Positions 1 to 6,363 of a stretch of 6,798 nucleotides of DNA are shown piece by piece (within the stretch, counting starts at the first letter, position 1; every line of letters starts with the position of its first letter). The notes under the pieces were generated by a model. The model did not search any database. It worked only from the letters and a program-made list of their open reading frames with translations, and was not told where the DNA came from. Source of the stretch: Eubacterium sp. GTDB lineage: Bacteria; Bacillota; Clostridia; Lachnospirales; Lachnospiraceae. Position numbers and translations under genes: made by a program. The DNA lies in contig JAJGAH010000135.1 in NCBI GenBank assembly GCA_020844525.1, positions 1-6,798 of the forward strand, read 5' to 3'.

Positions 1-2615
1 CCGACAGATTTACACAAAAATCGCTGGAAGCCATCAATTCGCTGCAGAAAACAGCAATGGATTTCGGCAACCAGGAAATTGAGCAGGAGCATCTGCTGTA
101 TGTCCTGTTGAATCAGGAGAACAGCCTGATCCTTCAGATGATTGAGAAGATGGGCATTGATGCCAATCTTTTCCGGAATGAAGTTGAGGCTGCCATTAAT
201 AAGAGAGTCAAGGTACAAGGCGGACAGCCATACGTCGGACAGTATCTGAACTATACATTGAATTATGCGGAGAATGAGGCAAAGAAGATGGGAGACGAAT
301 ATGTATCCGTCGAGCATCTGTTCCTTGCCATGCTCCGTCATCCGAGTCCTTCGATGAAGGAGCTGTTCCGTCAGAATGGTATCACGGTGGATCGTTTTCT
401 TCAGGCGCTGCAGAGCGTGAGAGGAAATCAGAAGGTAACCTCCGATAACCCGGAGGAGACCTACGACAGCCTGAGAAAGTATGGCGAGGACCTGGTAGAG
501 AAGGCAAGAGACCAGAAACTGGATCCGATCATCGGACGTGATGATGAGATCCGGAATGTCATTCGGATTCTTTCCAGAAAGACAAAGAACAACCCGGTGC
601 TGATCGGTGAACCCGGTGTCGGCAAGACCGCAGTTGTAGAGGGGCTGGCACAGCGTATTGTCAAGGGTGATGTCCCGGAATCCCTCAGAGACAAGACTAT
701 TTTTTCTCTGGACATGGGCGCACTGGTCGCCGGCGCGAAATATCGTGGTGAATTTGAGGAACGGCTGAAAGCTGTTCTGAATGAAGTGAAGAAGAGCGAG
801 GGCAAGATCATTCTCTTCATCGATGAGCTGCATCTGATCGTCGGTGCAGGCAAGACGGAGGGCTCCATGGATGCGGGCAACCTTCTGAAGCCGCTGCTGG
901 CCAGAGGTGAACTGCACTGTATCGGTGCGACAACGCTCAACGAGTATCGTGAGTACATCGAAAAGGATGCCGCTCTGGAGCGTCGTTTCCAGAGAGTTAT
1001 GGTGGATGAGCCCACTGTGGATGAGACCATCACCATCCTTCGTGGCCTTCGTGAGAATTACCAGACCTATCATGGGGTTCGTATCACAGATAACGCATTG
1101 ATCGCAGCTGCAACGCTGTCCAATCGTTACATTACGGACCGGTTCCTTCCGGACAAGGCCATTGATCTGATTGATGAGGCATGTGCCCAGATCAAGACAG
1201 AAAAGGACTCCAAACCTGAGGAGATTGATGAGCTGGAGCACAGAAATCTGCAGCTCAAGCTTGACAAGATGTCTCTGGAAAAGGAGACAGACACACTCAG
1301 CAAGGAGCGTCTGGAGACGGTAAAGAAAGAGCTGGCGGACAATGAGGACAAGCTGAAGGTCCTCAATGCGGAGTGGGAAAATGAAAAGAACGCCGTGAAC
1401 CGTCCGGCAAAGATCCGTGACCAGATTGCGGAAGTTCACAAGAAGATGGAGCTCGCGGAACGGCAGGGAGACCTTGCAAAGATGTCTGAGCTGCAGTACG
1501 GTGAACTGCCGAAGCTGGAGAAGGAGCTGCAGAATGAAGAGAACAAGATCAACAGCAACAGCCTGAAGCTTGTGCATGAGGCTGTGGATGAGGACGAAAT
1601 CGCAACGATTGTGTCCCGCTGGACCGGCATTCCGGTGGCAAAGCTGACACAGGGAGAAAGGGAGAAGATCCTGCATCTGGATGACGAGCTGCATAAGAGA
1701 GTCGTCGGACAGGATGAGGCCGTTGAGAAGGTTTCGGACGCAATTATCCGTTCGAAGGCTGGTATCAAGGATCCTACAAAGCCCATCGGTTCGTTCCTGT
1801 TCCTCGGACCTACCGGTGTCGGCAAGACAGAGCTTGCGAAGACCCTTGCCGCAACGCTTTTTGACGATGAGAACAATATGGTCCGTATCGATATGAGCGA
1901 GTACATGGAGAAGTATTCTGTGTCCCGTCTGATCGGAGCTCCTCCGGGATATGTAGGCTACGAGGAAGGCGGACAGCTGACAGAGGCAGTACGGAGAAAA
2001 CCGTATTCGGTTGTTCTTTTTGATGAAATCGAAAAGGCGCATCCGGATGTATTCAATGTGCTGCTGCAGGTACTCGACGACGGGCGAATCACAGATTCTC
2101 AGGGCAGAACCGTTGACTTCAAGAATACAATTCTGATCATGACATCGAATATCGGATCGCAGTATCTGCTGGATGGCATTGAACCAAACGGACAGATCAG
2201 CAAGGAAGCGCAGGAAATGGTACACAAGGATCTTCGCGCCCACTTCCGTCCTGAATTCCTGAACAGGCTGGACGAGATCATTATGTTCCGTCCGCTTACG
2301 AAGGATAATATCAGTCATATCGTGGATCTGCAGATCGAAGATCTGAACAGGCGTCTGGCAGATCAGCAGCTGAAGATCGAGCTCACGGCTGCTGCAAAGC
2401 AGTTTGTTGTGAATGGAGGTTACGATCCGGTATACGGCGCTCGTCCGCTGAAGAGATTCGTGCAGAAGAATGTGGAGACCCTCTCTGCAAAGCTGATTCT
2501 GACCGGAGATGTGCATGAAGGCGACACCATTGTGATTGATGTTGGATCCAATGGAAAACTGGAGGCAAATGTACGGCCGCAGGTTGAGGTTGTGGACGAT
2601 TCTGCCACAGCCTGA
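1..2615 (+). CDS. clpB: ATP-dependent chaperone ClpB (Hsp100 disaggregase), 5'-truncated by window edge
   Basis: ClpB is a cytoplasmic hexameric AAA+ unfoldase that threads aggregated proteins through its pore, working with DnaK/DnaJ/GrpE. The frame is open from base 3 ([11 protein letters not shown]...), the usual ClpB N-terminus, so only about three residues are missing; the first ATG inside the window (57) is not the real start. Counting visible residues: Clp-N repeats at about 1-145; AAA-1 with Walker A GEPGVGKT (202-209), pore loop KYRG (246-249), Walker B ending FIDE (about 272-275) and arginine finger LERRF (325-329); a charged coiled-coil middle domain (about 405-530), which separates ClpB from ClpA; AAA-2 with Walker A GPTGVGKT (602-609), pore loop GYVG (649-652), Walker B LFDE (672-675), sensor 1 TSN (714-716) and sensor 2 GARPLKR (812-818). 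The roughly 870 residues match family length and every key motif is intact. Its promoter lies outside the window, so CtsR/HrcA control cannot be judged. Confidence 0.98.
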   Translation, partial: DRFTQKSLEAINSLQKTAMDFGNQEIEQEHLLYVLLNQENSLILQMIEKMGIDANLFRNEVEAAINKRVKVQGGQPYVGQYLNYTLNYAENEAKKMGDEYVSVEHLFLAMLRHPSPSMKELFRQNGITVDRFLQALQSVRGNQKVTSDNPEETYDSLRKYGEDLVEKARDQKLDPIIGRDDEIRNVIRILSRKTKNNPVLIGEPGVGKTAVVEGLAQRIVKGDVPESLRDKTIFSLDMGALVAGAKYRGEFEERLKAVLNEVKKSEGKIILFIDELHLIVGAGKTEGSMDAGNLLKPLLARGELHCIGATTLNEYREYIEKDAALERRFQRVMVDEPTVDETITILRGLRENYQTYHGVRITDNALIAAATLSNRYITDRFLPDKAIDLIDEACAQIKTEKDSKPEEIDELEHRNLQLKLDKMSLEKETDTLSKERLETVKKELADNEDKLKVLNAEWENEKNAVNRPAKIRDQIAEVHKKMELAERQGDLAKMSELQYGELPKLEKELQNEENKINSNSLKLVHEAVDEDEIATIVSRWTGIPVAKLTQGEREKILHLDDELHKRVVGQDEAVEKVSDAIIRSKAGIKDPTKPIGSFLFLGPTGVGKTELAKTLAATLFDDENNMVRIDMSEYMEKYSVSRLIGAPPGYVGYEEGGQLTEAVRRKPYSVVLFDEIEKAHPDVFNVLLQVLDDGRITDSQGRTVDFKNTILIMTSNIGSQYLLDGIEPNGQISKEAQEMVHKDLRAHFRPEFLNRLDEIIMFRPLTKDNISHIVDLQIEDLNRRLADQQLKIELTAAAKQFVVNGGYDPVYGARPLKRFVQKNVETLSAKLILTGDVHEGDTIVIDVGSNGKLEANVRPQVEVVDDSATA

Positions 2616-2638
2616 TGTCTGAAGCCGATATGACATCA
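2613..2638 (+). other. Small hairpin at the clpB stop codon, no T-tract
   Basis: TGATGTC (2613-2619, including the TGA stop) pairs perfectly with GACATCA (2632-2638) around a 12-base loop. No run of T follows, so it is not a convincing intrinsic terminator. It could slow decay of the clpB mRNA 3' end, or be chance. Confidence 0.35.
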
Positions 2639-2660
2639 GCGGAATGAATTGTGCAGGCGG

Positions 2661-2738
2661 ATTCTCTGCAGATGCAAACCTTGAGGCAGGCAGTTTCCTC
2701 GTAAGAGGATCTGCCTGCCATGTGCATTCTCTGCAGAG
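2661..2738. repeat. Long imperfect hairpin bordered by a 12-base direct repeat
   Basis: ATTCTCTGCAGA occurs at 2661-2672 and again at 2726-2737. Between the copies lies a near-perfect hairpin: GGCAGGCAG (2685-2693) pairs with CTGCCTGCC (2711-2719), and inside it TCCTC (2696-2700) pairs with GAGGA (2705-2709) around a GTAA tetraloop. Because TCTGCAGA is itself palindromic, the two direct-repeat copies can also pair with each other, and TGCA (2673-2676) with TGCA (2723-2726), giving one long bulged stem over 2665-2737. No T-tract follows, so it is not a standard terminator. It could be an mRNA-stabilising or transcript-end structure after clpB, or a small repetitive palindromic element; the sequence alone does not decide. 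Confidence 0.55.
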
Positions 2739-2786
2739 TGAACAAAAATCAGGGAAAAACATCTCTGAAGATTGGCAGACAATACA

Positions 2787-2815
2787 ATGAATTTTTTCTC
2801 GTCATCCTCTATAAT
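2787..2815 (+). promoter_or_regulatory. Putative promoter of the DUF4250-type gene
   Basis: A perfect -10 hexamer TATAAT lies at 2810-2815. Seventeen bases upstream is a weak -35, ATGAAT (2787-2792), preceded by AT-rich sequence. Transcription would start near 2822, giving an untranslated leader of about 80 bases. The -10 is convincing and the -35 is not. Confidence 0.45.
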
Positions 2816-2828
2816 GACAAGTAATCAG

Positions 2829-2886
2829 TATTCTGCCAGGCGGGAACGGTAATTTACCGGCCATGGACATATCAGCGATCAGAATA
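2829..2886 (+). promoter_or_regulatory. Possible structured 5' leader before the DUF4250-type gene
   Basis: Three helices nest in the leader. TATTCTG (2829-2835) pairs with CAGAATA (2880-2886). Inside it, CCA-GGC (2836-2841) pairs with GCC-a-TGG (2860-2866, one bulged A). Innermost, CGGT (2847-2850) pairs with ACCG (2856-2859); this core sits in the palindrome CGGTAATTTACCG (2847-2859), which could instead be a protein operator. The outer helix ends at the first base of the ribosome binding site AAAGGAGG (2886-2893), so folding could influence translation. I do not recognise the consensus of a known riboswitch class. The helices are seen; any regulatory role is inference. Confidence 0.35.
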
Positions 2887-2902
2887 AAGGAGGATAACAG
2901 AC

Positions 2903-3076
2903 ATGATGCCAAGGGATCCTGCAATGTTATTGAGTTTTGTAAATATGAGACTGCGTGATCAGTATTCCAGTCTTGATGAATTCTGTGAAGCGGAGAATGT
3001 GGACAGGAAGCTGCTTATGGAGAGGCTGGCAGAGGTGAATTATCATTATGATGAGAAGACCAACCAGTTCAAGTAA
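2903..3076 (+). CDS. DUF4250-type small protein, function unknown
   Basis: This 57-residue gene reads MMPRDPAMLLSFVNMRLRDQ, then a segment beginning YSSLDEFCEAENVD, and ends NYHYDEKTNQFK with a TAA stop. The opening 'PRDPxMLLSFVNxxLRDxYxSLDxFC' pattern and the length of about 60 residues match the DUF4250 family as I remember it; no function is established for that family. It has no signal peptide, membrane segment or cysteine pair (one Cys), looks acidic and mainly helical, and is probably cytoplasmic; the DEFCEAENVD segment could be a helix-turn-helix-like turn, which is speculative. The start is fixed by AAAGGAGG at 2886-2893, nine bases before the first ATG; the second ATG (2906) is possible. 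It has its own promoter-like -10 and a strong terminator directly downstream, so it is probably monocistronic. Confidence 0.87.
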   Translation: MMPRDPAMLLSFVNMRLRDQYSSLDEFCEAENVDRKLLMERLAEVNYHYDEKTNQFK

Positions 3077-3103
3077 CCGGTACGTTCGTTACGGACAAGG
3101 TGA

Positions 3104-3152
3104 CCTCATGTATAGCATCGTATAAATGCCGTGCTGTACATGAGGCCTTTTT
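3104..3152 (+). terminator. Intrinsic terminator of the DUF4250-type gene
   Basis: CCTCATGTATAGCA (3104-3117) pairs over 14 bases, with one G-U, with TGCTGTACATGAGG (3132-3145) around a 14-base loop. CC and five T (3148-3152) follow. It lies 27 bases after the stop codon of the small gene. Further T-runs continue downstream in the T-rich repeats. Confidence 0.85.
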
Positions 3153-3153
3153 A

Positions 3154-3217
3154 TACTTATACGTTTTTTTACTTAGACGTTTTATACTCATATGCTTTTT
3201 GTACTTACGCGTTTTTT
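3154..3217 (+). repeat. Four degenerate tandem copies of a T-rich unit of about 16 bases
   Basis: Copies begin at 3154, 3170, 3185 and 3202, following the consensus TACTTANRCGTTTTT: TACTTATACG plus Ts, TACTTAGACG plus Ts, TACTCATATGC plus Ts, TACTTACGCG plus Ts. The spacing is 15-17 bases. The T-runs are 7, 4, 5 and 6 long and come directly after the terminator stem, so on the + strand they form a ladder of U-tracts. The last two copies contribute the -35 region of the next promoter. Frame conservation is absent and the hydrophobic reading frame across it (3100-3300) is judged non-coding. Confidence 0.6.
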
Positions 3218-3227
3218 ATGATATATT
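3199..3227 (+). promoter_or_regulatory. Putative promoter of the methyltransferase-hslO unit
   Basis: TTGTAC (3199-3204) and TATATT (3222-3227) are separated by exactly 17 bases, resembling a housekeeping sigma promoter at 4/6 and 5/6 matches. A start near 3234 would leave an mRNA leader of about 50 bases before the TTG start at 3287. The surrounding sequence is very T-rich, which raises the chance of a spurious match. Confidence 0.45.
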
Positions 3228-3286
3228 TGCAGGCGTAATCTTTTTGTGCGTTGCGAAAAATGTATCACAGGGTGGAGGACTGAACT

Positions 3287-4144
3287 TTGAGCGCATATGA
3301 AAGCTTTGCATCGGTATACGACATGTTTATGGACAATATCGATTATGAGTCATGGTGCAGGTATCTGACCGGGTTGCTCAGAAAGCACGGCATTTCCGAT
3401 GGGCTGGTCTGTGAGCTGGGCTGTGGAACGGGAAGCATGACGGAGCTTCTTGCTGAAGCCGGTTATGACATGATCGGTATTGATCAGTCAGTGGAGATGC
3501 TGGAGGTCGCACAGGACAAAAAATATCAGTCCGGCCATGATATTCTGTACCTGCAGCAGGATATGCGTGCGTTCGAGCTGTATGGGACCGTGCGTGCCAT
3601 TGTCAGCGTATGCGACAGCATGAACTACATTCTGACAGAAGAGGACCTGCTGAAGGTGTTCCGTCTGGTGAACAACTATCTGGATCCCGGCGGGCTGTTT
3701 GTTTTCGATATGAATATGGCGGCAAAATACTGCAGGATTGGGGATTCCACCATTGCCGAAAACCGGGAGAACGGGAGTTTTATCTGGGAAAACCATTATG
3801 ATCCGAAGCAGTGCCTGAATGAATATCTGCTTACGCTTTTTATTCCGGAGGAAGAGGAAAAAGAGGAAACGGCTCCAGATATAGGGCAGACCGGGGAAAA
3901 TGATCCGGATGAAGAGATAGATCTGGATGCAGAGCAGGGGAGACTGTTCCGCAGATATGAGGAGGTCCATGTACAGAAGGCATATCCTCTGGAAACAATT
4001 GTACGCCTGCTTCGCGAAGCGGGCATGATCTACGAGGGAGCTTATGAAGCCTTTACCGATCAGGCGCCGGATGCGCAGTCCGGGCGGATCTGTATTGTCG
4101 CGCGGGAACACGGGAAATCGATACAGACCGGTGCACAATGCTGA
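3287..4144 (+). CDS. Class I SAM-dependent methyltransferase, target unknown
   Basis: This 285-residue protein has the Rossmann-fold methyltransferase signature. Motif I ELGCGTG (43-49) binds S-adenosylmethionine; the acidic residue after strand 2 is D66 in GIDQS; QDMRAF (91-96) and SVCDSMNY (107-114) are the adenine-side and motif IV regions; LDPGGLFVFD (132-141) is the usual post-motif turn. The opening YESFASVYDMFMDN resembles small-molecule-type methyltransferases found beside Hsp33 genes in Clostridia, as I recall. The substrate cannot be told. Translation starts at TTG: GGTGGAGG (3271-3278) sits eight bases upstream and no ATG fits the conserved N-terminus. Unusually, residues about 188-216 form a Glu/Asp-rich low-complexity stretch (EEEEKEE ... 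DPDEEIDLD) between two strands of the C-terminal half. hslO follows on the same strand with no terminator between, so the two are probably co-transcribed. Confidence 0.9.
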   Translation: MSAYESFASVYDMFMDNIDYESWCRYLTGLLRKHGISDGLVCELGCGTGSMTELLAEAGYDMIGIDQSVEMLEVAQDKKYQSGHDILYLQQDMRAFELYGTVRAIVSVCDSMNYILTEEDLLKVFRLVNNYLDPGGLFVFDMNMAAKYCRIGDSTIAENRENGSFIWENHYDPKQCLNEYLLTLFIPEEEEKEETAPDIGQTGENDPDEEIDLDAEQGRLFRRYEEVHVQKAYPLETIVRLLREAGMIYEGAYEAFTDQAPDAQSGRICIVAREHGKSIQTGAQC

Positions 4145-4225
4145 GCTGTCAGAAGTAATATTAAGGGAAGGATAATAAATAAAGTGAGCAGAGAACTTCA
4201 GAATAAGGATGAAAAGGTGACTGAC

Positions 4226-5152
4226 ATGACAGAATGGAAGAAGGACCATATGGATTATATTGTGCGTGCGACTGCCTGCGGAGGACAGATCCGCGCCTTT
4301 GCGGCAACGACAAGGAATCTGGTGGAACAGGCCAGACAGATTCATCAGACCAGCCCGGTCTGCACGGCTGCGCTGGGGCGTCTGCTGACCGCAGGCGCCA
4401 TGATGGGTATTATGCTGAAGGGCGAGGATGATCTGATGACCATGACAATCCGGGGTGACGGTCCGATGCAGGGTCTCACGGTTACCGCTGACGCTAAGGG
4501 CAGGGTAAAGGGATTTGTATACAATCCGAACGTATGGAACGCGCCGAAATACAAGGGTAAGCTGGACGTGGGAAATGCTGTGGGCAGAGGCACCCTGACG
4601 GTGGTGCGGGACCAGGCTTTCGGTGAGCCCTATTCCAGCCAGGTAGAGCTTCTCAGCGGCGAGATCGCAGAGGACCTGACCAATTATTTTGCAACCAGCG
4701 AGCAGGTTCCTTCCTCAGTTGGACTCGGTGTTCTGGTAAATCCGGACCAGAGCGTGAAGCAGGCAGGAGGATTCCTGATCCAGCTGATGCCCGGGTATAC
4801 GGAAGAGACGGTGAACAAGCTGGAAGCCAGCCTGAAGCAGGTCCACTCTGTGACAAAGCTTCTGGAAGAGGGACTCTCACCGGAGGAAATACTACAGAGG
4901 ATTCTCGGTGATATGGAGCTGGAGCTTCTCGATACCATGCCGACAGAATTTTACTGCAATTGTAGCAGAGAGCGTGTCATGAAGGTGCTGCTCAGCATCG
5001 GTGCCAAAGAGCTGCAGGATATGATTGATGAGGGAAAACCGGTGGAGCTCGCCTGCCATTACTGCGGCAAAAAATATTCCTTTGATACGGAGGAGCTGAA
5101 AATTCTGCTTGCTGCTGCCAGGGCAAAGGCCGGCAAAGATCTTAAGGAATAA
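4226..5152 (+). CDS. hslO: Redox-regulated chaperone Hsp33
   Basis: Hsp33 is a cytoplasmic holdase switched on when oxidants and heat release its zinc and unfold the C-terminal domain. From the ATG at 4226 it has 308 residues (family about 290-300). The N-terminal core starts DYIVRATACGGQIRAFA and contains the typical TSPVCTAALGRLLTAGAMMG and GDGPMQGLTVTADAKGRVKG segments. The zinc site is intact: CNC (Cys244, Cys246) and CHYC (Cys277, Cys280), the CX-C/CXXC arrangement of the redox switch. Three starts are possible. GTG 4184 has GGGAAGG, but 12 bases away; ATG 4226 has AAAAGG eight bases upstream and is preferred; ATG 4250 has AGAAGGA four bases upstream and best matches usual Hsp33 N-termini. 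It lies 81 bases after the methyltransferase stop and is probably in its transcript. No clear + strand terminator follows. Confidence 0.95.
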   Translation: MTEWKKDHMDYIVRATACGGQIRAFAATTRNLVEQARQIHQTSPVCTAALGRLLTAGAMMGIMLKGEDDLMTMTIRGDGPMQGLTVTADAKGRVKGFVYNPNVWNAPKYKGKLDVGNAVGRGTLTVVRDQAFGEPYSSQVELLSGEIAEDLTNYFATSEQVPSSVGLGVLVNPDQSVKQAGGFLIQLMPGYTEETVNKLEASLKQVHSVTKLLEEGLSPEEILQRILGDMELELLDTMPTEFYCNCSRERVMKVLLSIGAKELQDMIDEGKPVELACHYCGKKYSFDTEELKILLAAARAKAGKDLKE

Positions 5153-5202
5153 ATTGGTAAAAATAATGGGATCTGTTCTATGAAAACTCAATAAAAACGG
5201 CG

Positions 5203-5234
5203 ATCAGATAGCTTTTCACGCAGCTATGGATGAT
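5203..5234. other. Hairpin between hslO and the HEPN gene, possible weak minus-strand terminator
   Basis: ATAGCT (5208-5213) pairs with AGCTAT (5222-5227), extended by ATCA (5203-5206) with TGAT (5231-5234) across a small internal loop. On the + strand no T-run follows, so it is a poor terminator for hslO. On the - strand CGCCG then five T follow, so it may back up the stronger minus-strand terminator. The rest of 5153-5315 shows nothing I can name. Confidence 0.3.
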
Positions 5235-5315
5235 TGTACAAGTGAATTGCGCAGATATTCCGGCAGGCAGCGGACCACAACCTTATATTAATACTGTTCA
5301 AAGTTATTTTCGGAT

Positions 5316-5350
5316 AAAAAATCCCCCGTAGAATGAATCTTCGGGGGATT
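5316..5350 (-). terminator. Intrinsic terminator of the MNT/HEPN operon
   Basis: AATCCCCCG (5320-5328) pairs perfectly over nine bases with CGGGGGATT (5342-5350) around a 13-base loop. Read on the - strand, the stem runs into six T (complement of A at 5316-5321). On the + strand the stem is followed by GCGGC with no T-run, so it acts for minus-strand transcription. It starts seven bases past the HEPN stop codon. Confidence 0.85.
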
Positions 5351-5357
5351 GCGGCAT

Positions 5358-5747
5358 CTAATCGTTTAATTGGGATTTTGCCCATGATACGATCTTTTCT
5401 GAATATTTTATTGCCTCCATAGCATCAAAATCGTCGAGAAAAAGCTCGTTAGGATATCTTGCTGCCACCCCGTATTTAGAAAGAGTGTCGGCATAATCAT
5501 AGTATTCATCAGGAATAGAATACATATGATTTATTTGGTTCAGAAGAAAAGAAATATCATGTGACCGCGGGAGCCCTCCTTGTGAACCTTTGTTAACAAT
5601 CAACATTTTAACCGCTTTTTCAGCTGCCTGTTCACAATGATAGCAGATGATTTCAAATGGCTTGGGGTAAAATTTGTCATAAAGGTGTTTGGCAACAGAA
5701 AGATCCTGTTCTATGTATTTGAGCCATTCCTGGAGTACATCATTCAT
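5358..5747 (-). CDS. HEPN-domain protein, probable toxin of an MNT/HEPN pair
   Basis: This 129-residue, mainly helical protein has hallmarks of the COG2250-type HEPN family: YHCEQAAEKAVKMLI (36-50), a conserved 'xHDIxxLL' turn (RSHDISFLL, 61-69) and a late RYPNE (97-101). Many HEPN toxins are RNases using an RX4-6H motif. Here the only arginines are R61 and R97 and no histidine lies four to six residues after either, so the classic catalytic pair is not visible; it may use another site or be non-nucleolytic. The start ATG (5747-5745) overlaps the end of the MNT gene by eight bases (ATGAATGA), and AAAGGAA lies nine bases upstream within that gene. Co-transcription with, and modification or neutralisation by, the MNT protein is inferred from known MNT/HEPN systems. 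The gene is AT-rich compared with hslO and addB, suggesting transfer. Confidence 0.88.
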   Translation of the reverse strand: MNDVLQEWLKYIEQDLSVAKHLYDKFYPKPFEIICYHCEQAAEKAVKMLIVNKGSQGGLPRSHDISFLLNQINHMYSIPDEYYDYADTLSKYGVAARYPNELFLDDFDAMEAIKYSEKIVSWAKSQLND

Positions 5748-6063
5748 ATATTATAATTCCTTTATGGTTTACGTCATATTCAATAGACGGAATGTCTTTT
5801 CGCTCATCGAAGTGTGACTGAGTATTAACAATTATATCAACAGGCCGTCTTTTTACTCTGCGTACAGATTTGTAAGCTTCTGTAGTAAGATCATTTACGT
5901 TATGGCCGGCTCTGTCGTTAACGATTATATAAAAATCATAATCACTGGTATTGCTCTGTTTTCCTTCAGCAAACGACCCAAATAAATATATTTTTAAAGG
6001 TGAAAGCTTTTTCACCAGGCAGTCTTTTAATTCGTTTATTTCTTTATTCTCGGTTCCCGCCAT
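5740..6063 (-). CDS. Minimal nucleotidyltransferase (MNT), probable antitoxin of an MNT/HEPN pair
   Basis: This 107-residue protein is a stand-alone polymerase-beta-like nucleotidyltransferase domain. It shows the exact GSX10DXD signature: G29-S30, then D41 and D43 (SDYDFYII), with the third metal-binding acidic residue D76 in the strand PVDIIVN. In studied MntA-HepT pairs such a protein attaches AMP groups to the HEPN partner and silences it; that activity is inferred here from family and gene order. The start ATG at 6063-6061 follows GGGTGGTG, seven bases away, a reasonable ribosome binding site. It is the first gene of a two-gene minus-strand operon whose second gene overlaps it by eight bases. 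Two hand-counted 60-base lines inside the gene give about 33% GC, far below the flanking core genes. It is complete with all catalytic acids present. Confidence 0.88.
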   Translation of the reverse strand: MAGTENKEINELKDCLVKKLSPLKIYLFGSFAEGKQSNTSDYDFYIIVNDRAGHNVNDLTTEAYKSVRRVKRRPVDIIVNTQSHFDERKDIPSIEYDVNHKGIIIYE

Positions 6064-6318
6064 TTGTTTTCACCACCCTTTATTTGATGTAAGGATTCGG
6101 TAGTATAATACATATTCTGAAGGGGATTATTCCAGCCTGGACTTCTGATGATATAGATATTTATCGTATAGGTAAACATGATGTTTTATCCATGGAAACT
6201 TCCTTTATAGTAAATATAATATAACTTCACAGTAAACACAACAAATCAATTTAATTTCGGTTAATACGTAATAGGACAGGCCTTAGAATGGCAGAAAATC
6301 ATTGCCTGCGTTGATACA
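6064..6318. other. AT-rich intergenic region between the MNT gene and the orphan terminator
   Basis: No credible gene on either strand. It holds the MNT promoter candidate at its left end, a perfect TATAAT on the + strand at 6104-6109 without a good -35, and another TATAAT at 6215-6220 (+), also lacking a -35. Line 6181-6240 is about 25% GC by hand count. Near the right end a bulged hairpin forms: CAGGC (6277-6281) with GCCTG (6304-6308) and AATG (6287-6290) with CATT (6300-6303). If one of the + strand -10 elements is active, the product would be a non-coding RNA ending at the terminator at 6319-6363. Confidence 0.5.
6105..6134 (-). promoter_or_regulatory. Weak candidate promoter of the MNT/HEPN operon
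   Basis: On the - strand TATTAT (complement of 6105-6110) or the overlapping TATACT (complement of 6102-6107) could be the -10. An 18-base spacer from TATTAT leads to TGGAAT (complement of 6129-6134), a poor -35. The location, about 40 bases before the MNT start, is right; the match is modest. Confidence 0.3.
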
Positions 6319-6363
6319 GGGTTGTGAAAAAGCGATTTATTCGTTTCTCCACAGCCCTTTTTT
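6319..6363 (+). terminator. Strong + strand intrinsic terminator with no recognisable gene upstream
   Basis: Bases 6319-6335 pair with 6341-6357 without bulges: 17 positions with two A-C mismatches and two G-U pairs, loop TTTAT (6336-6340), base GGG/CCC, then six T (6358-6363). On the - strand no T-run follows the stem. The nearest + strand gene upstream is hslO, over 1.1 kb away across an opposing operon. It therefore insulates addB from upstream transcription or ends an unannotated + strand transcript. Confidence 0.85.

Noticed and set aside
2613..2737. Hairpins after clpB as intrinsic terminators
   Set aside because: Neither the 2613-2638 nor the 2665-2737 structure is followed by a T-run; the T-run at 2792-2797 is too far away.
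2383..2745. 120-residue minus-strand frame at the clpB 3' end
   Set aside because: Mostly antisense to the conserved ClpB C-terminus; the remainder is the hairpin element. No domain or translation signal seen.
3100..3300. Hydrophobic 66-residue frame that could pass for a membrane peptide
   Set aside because: It begins inside a terminator hairpin, its hydrophobic residues come from the T-rich tandem repeats, and it runs into the methyltransferase start. The repeat spacing (15, 16, 17) does not preserve the frame.
3488..4345. Long minus-strand reading frame (285 residues) antisense to the methyltransferase and hslO start
   Set aside because: It is the shadow of a well-supported + strand gene with clear motifs, has no ribosome binding site or recognisable domain, and reads through the opposite strand of conserved methyltransferase motifs.
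5154..5184. TTGGTA ... TATGAA as a promoter after hslO
   Set aside because: The spacer is 19 bases, both hexamers are weak, and no + strand gene follows before the opposing HEPN gene.
6111..6363. A known structural RNA (SRP RNA, 6S RNA, tmRNA, T-box or named riboswitch)
   Set aside because: The conserved motifs of these RNAs, such as the SRP GGAA/AGCAG core or the T-box AGGGTGG box, could not be found.
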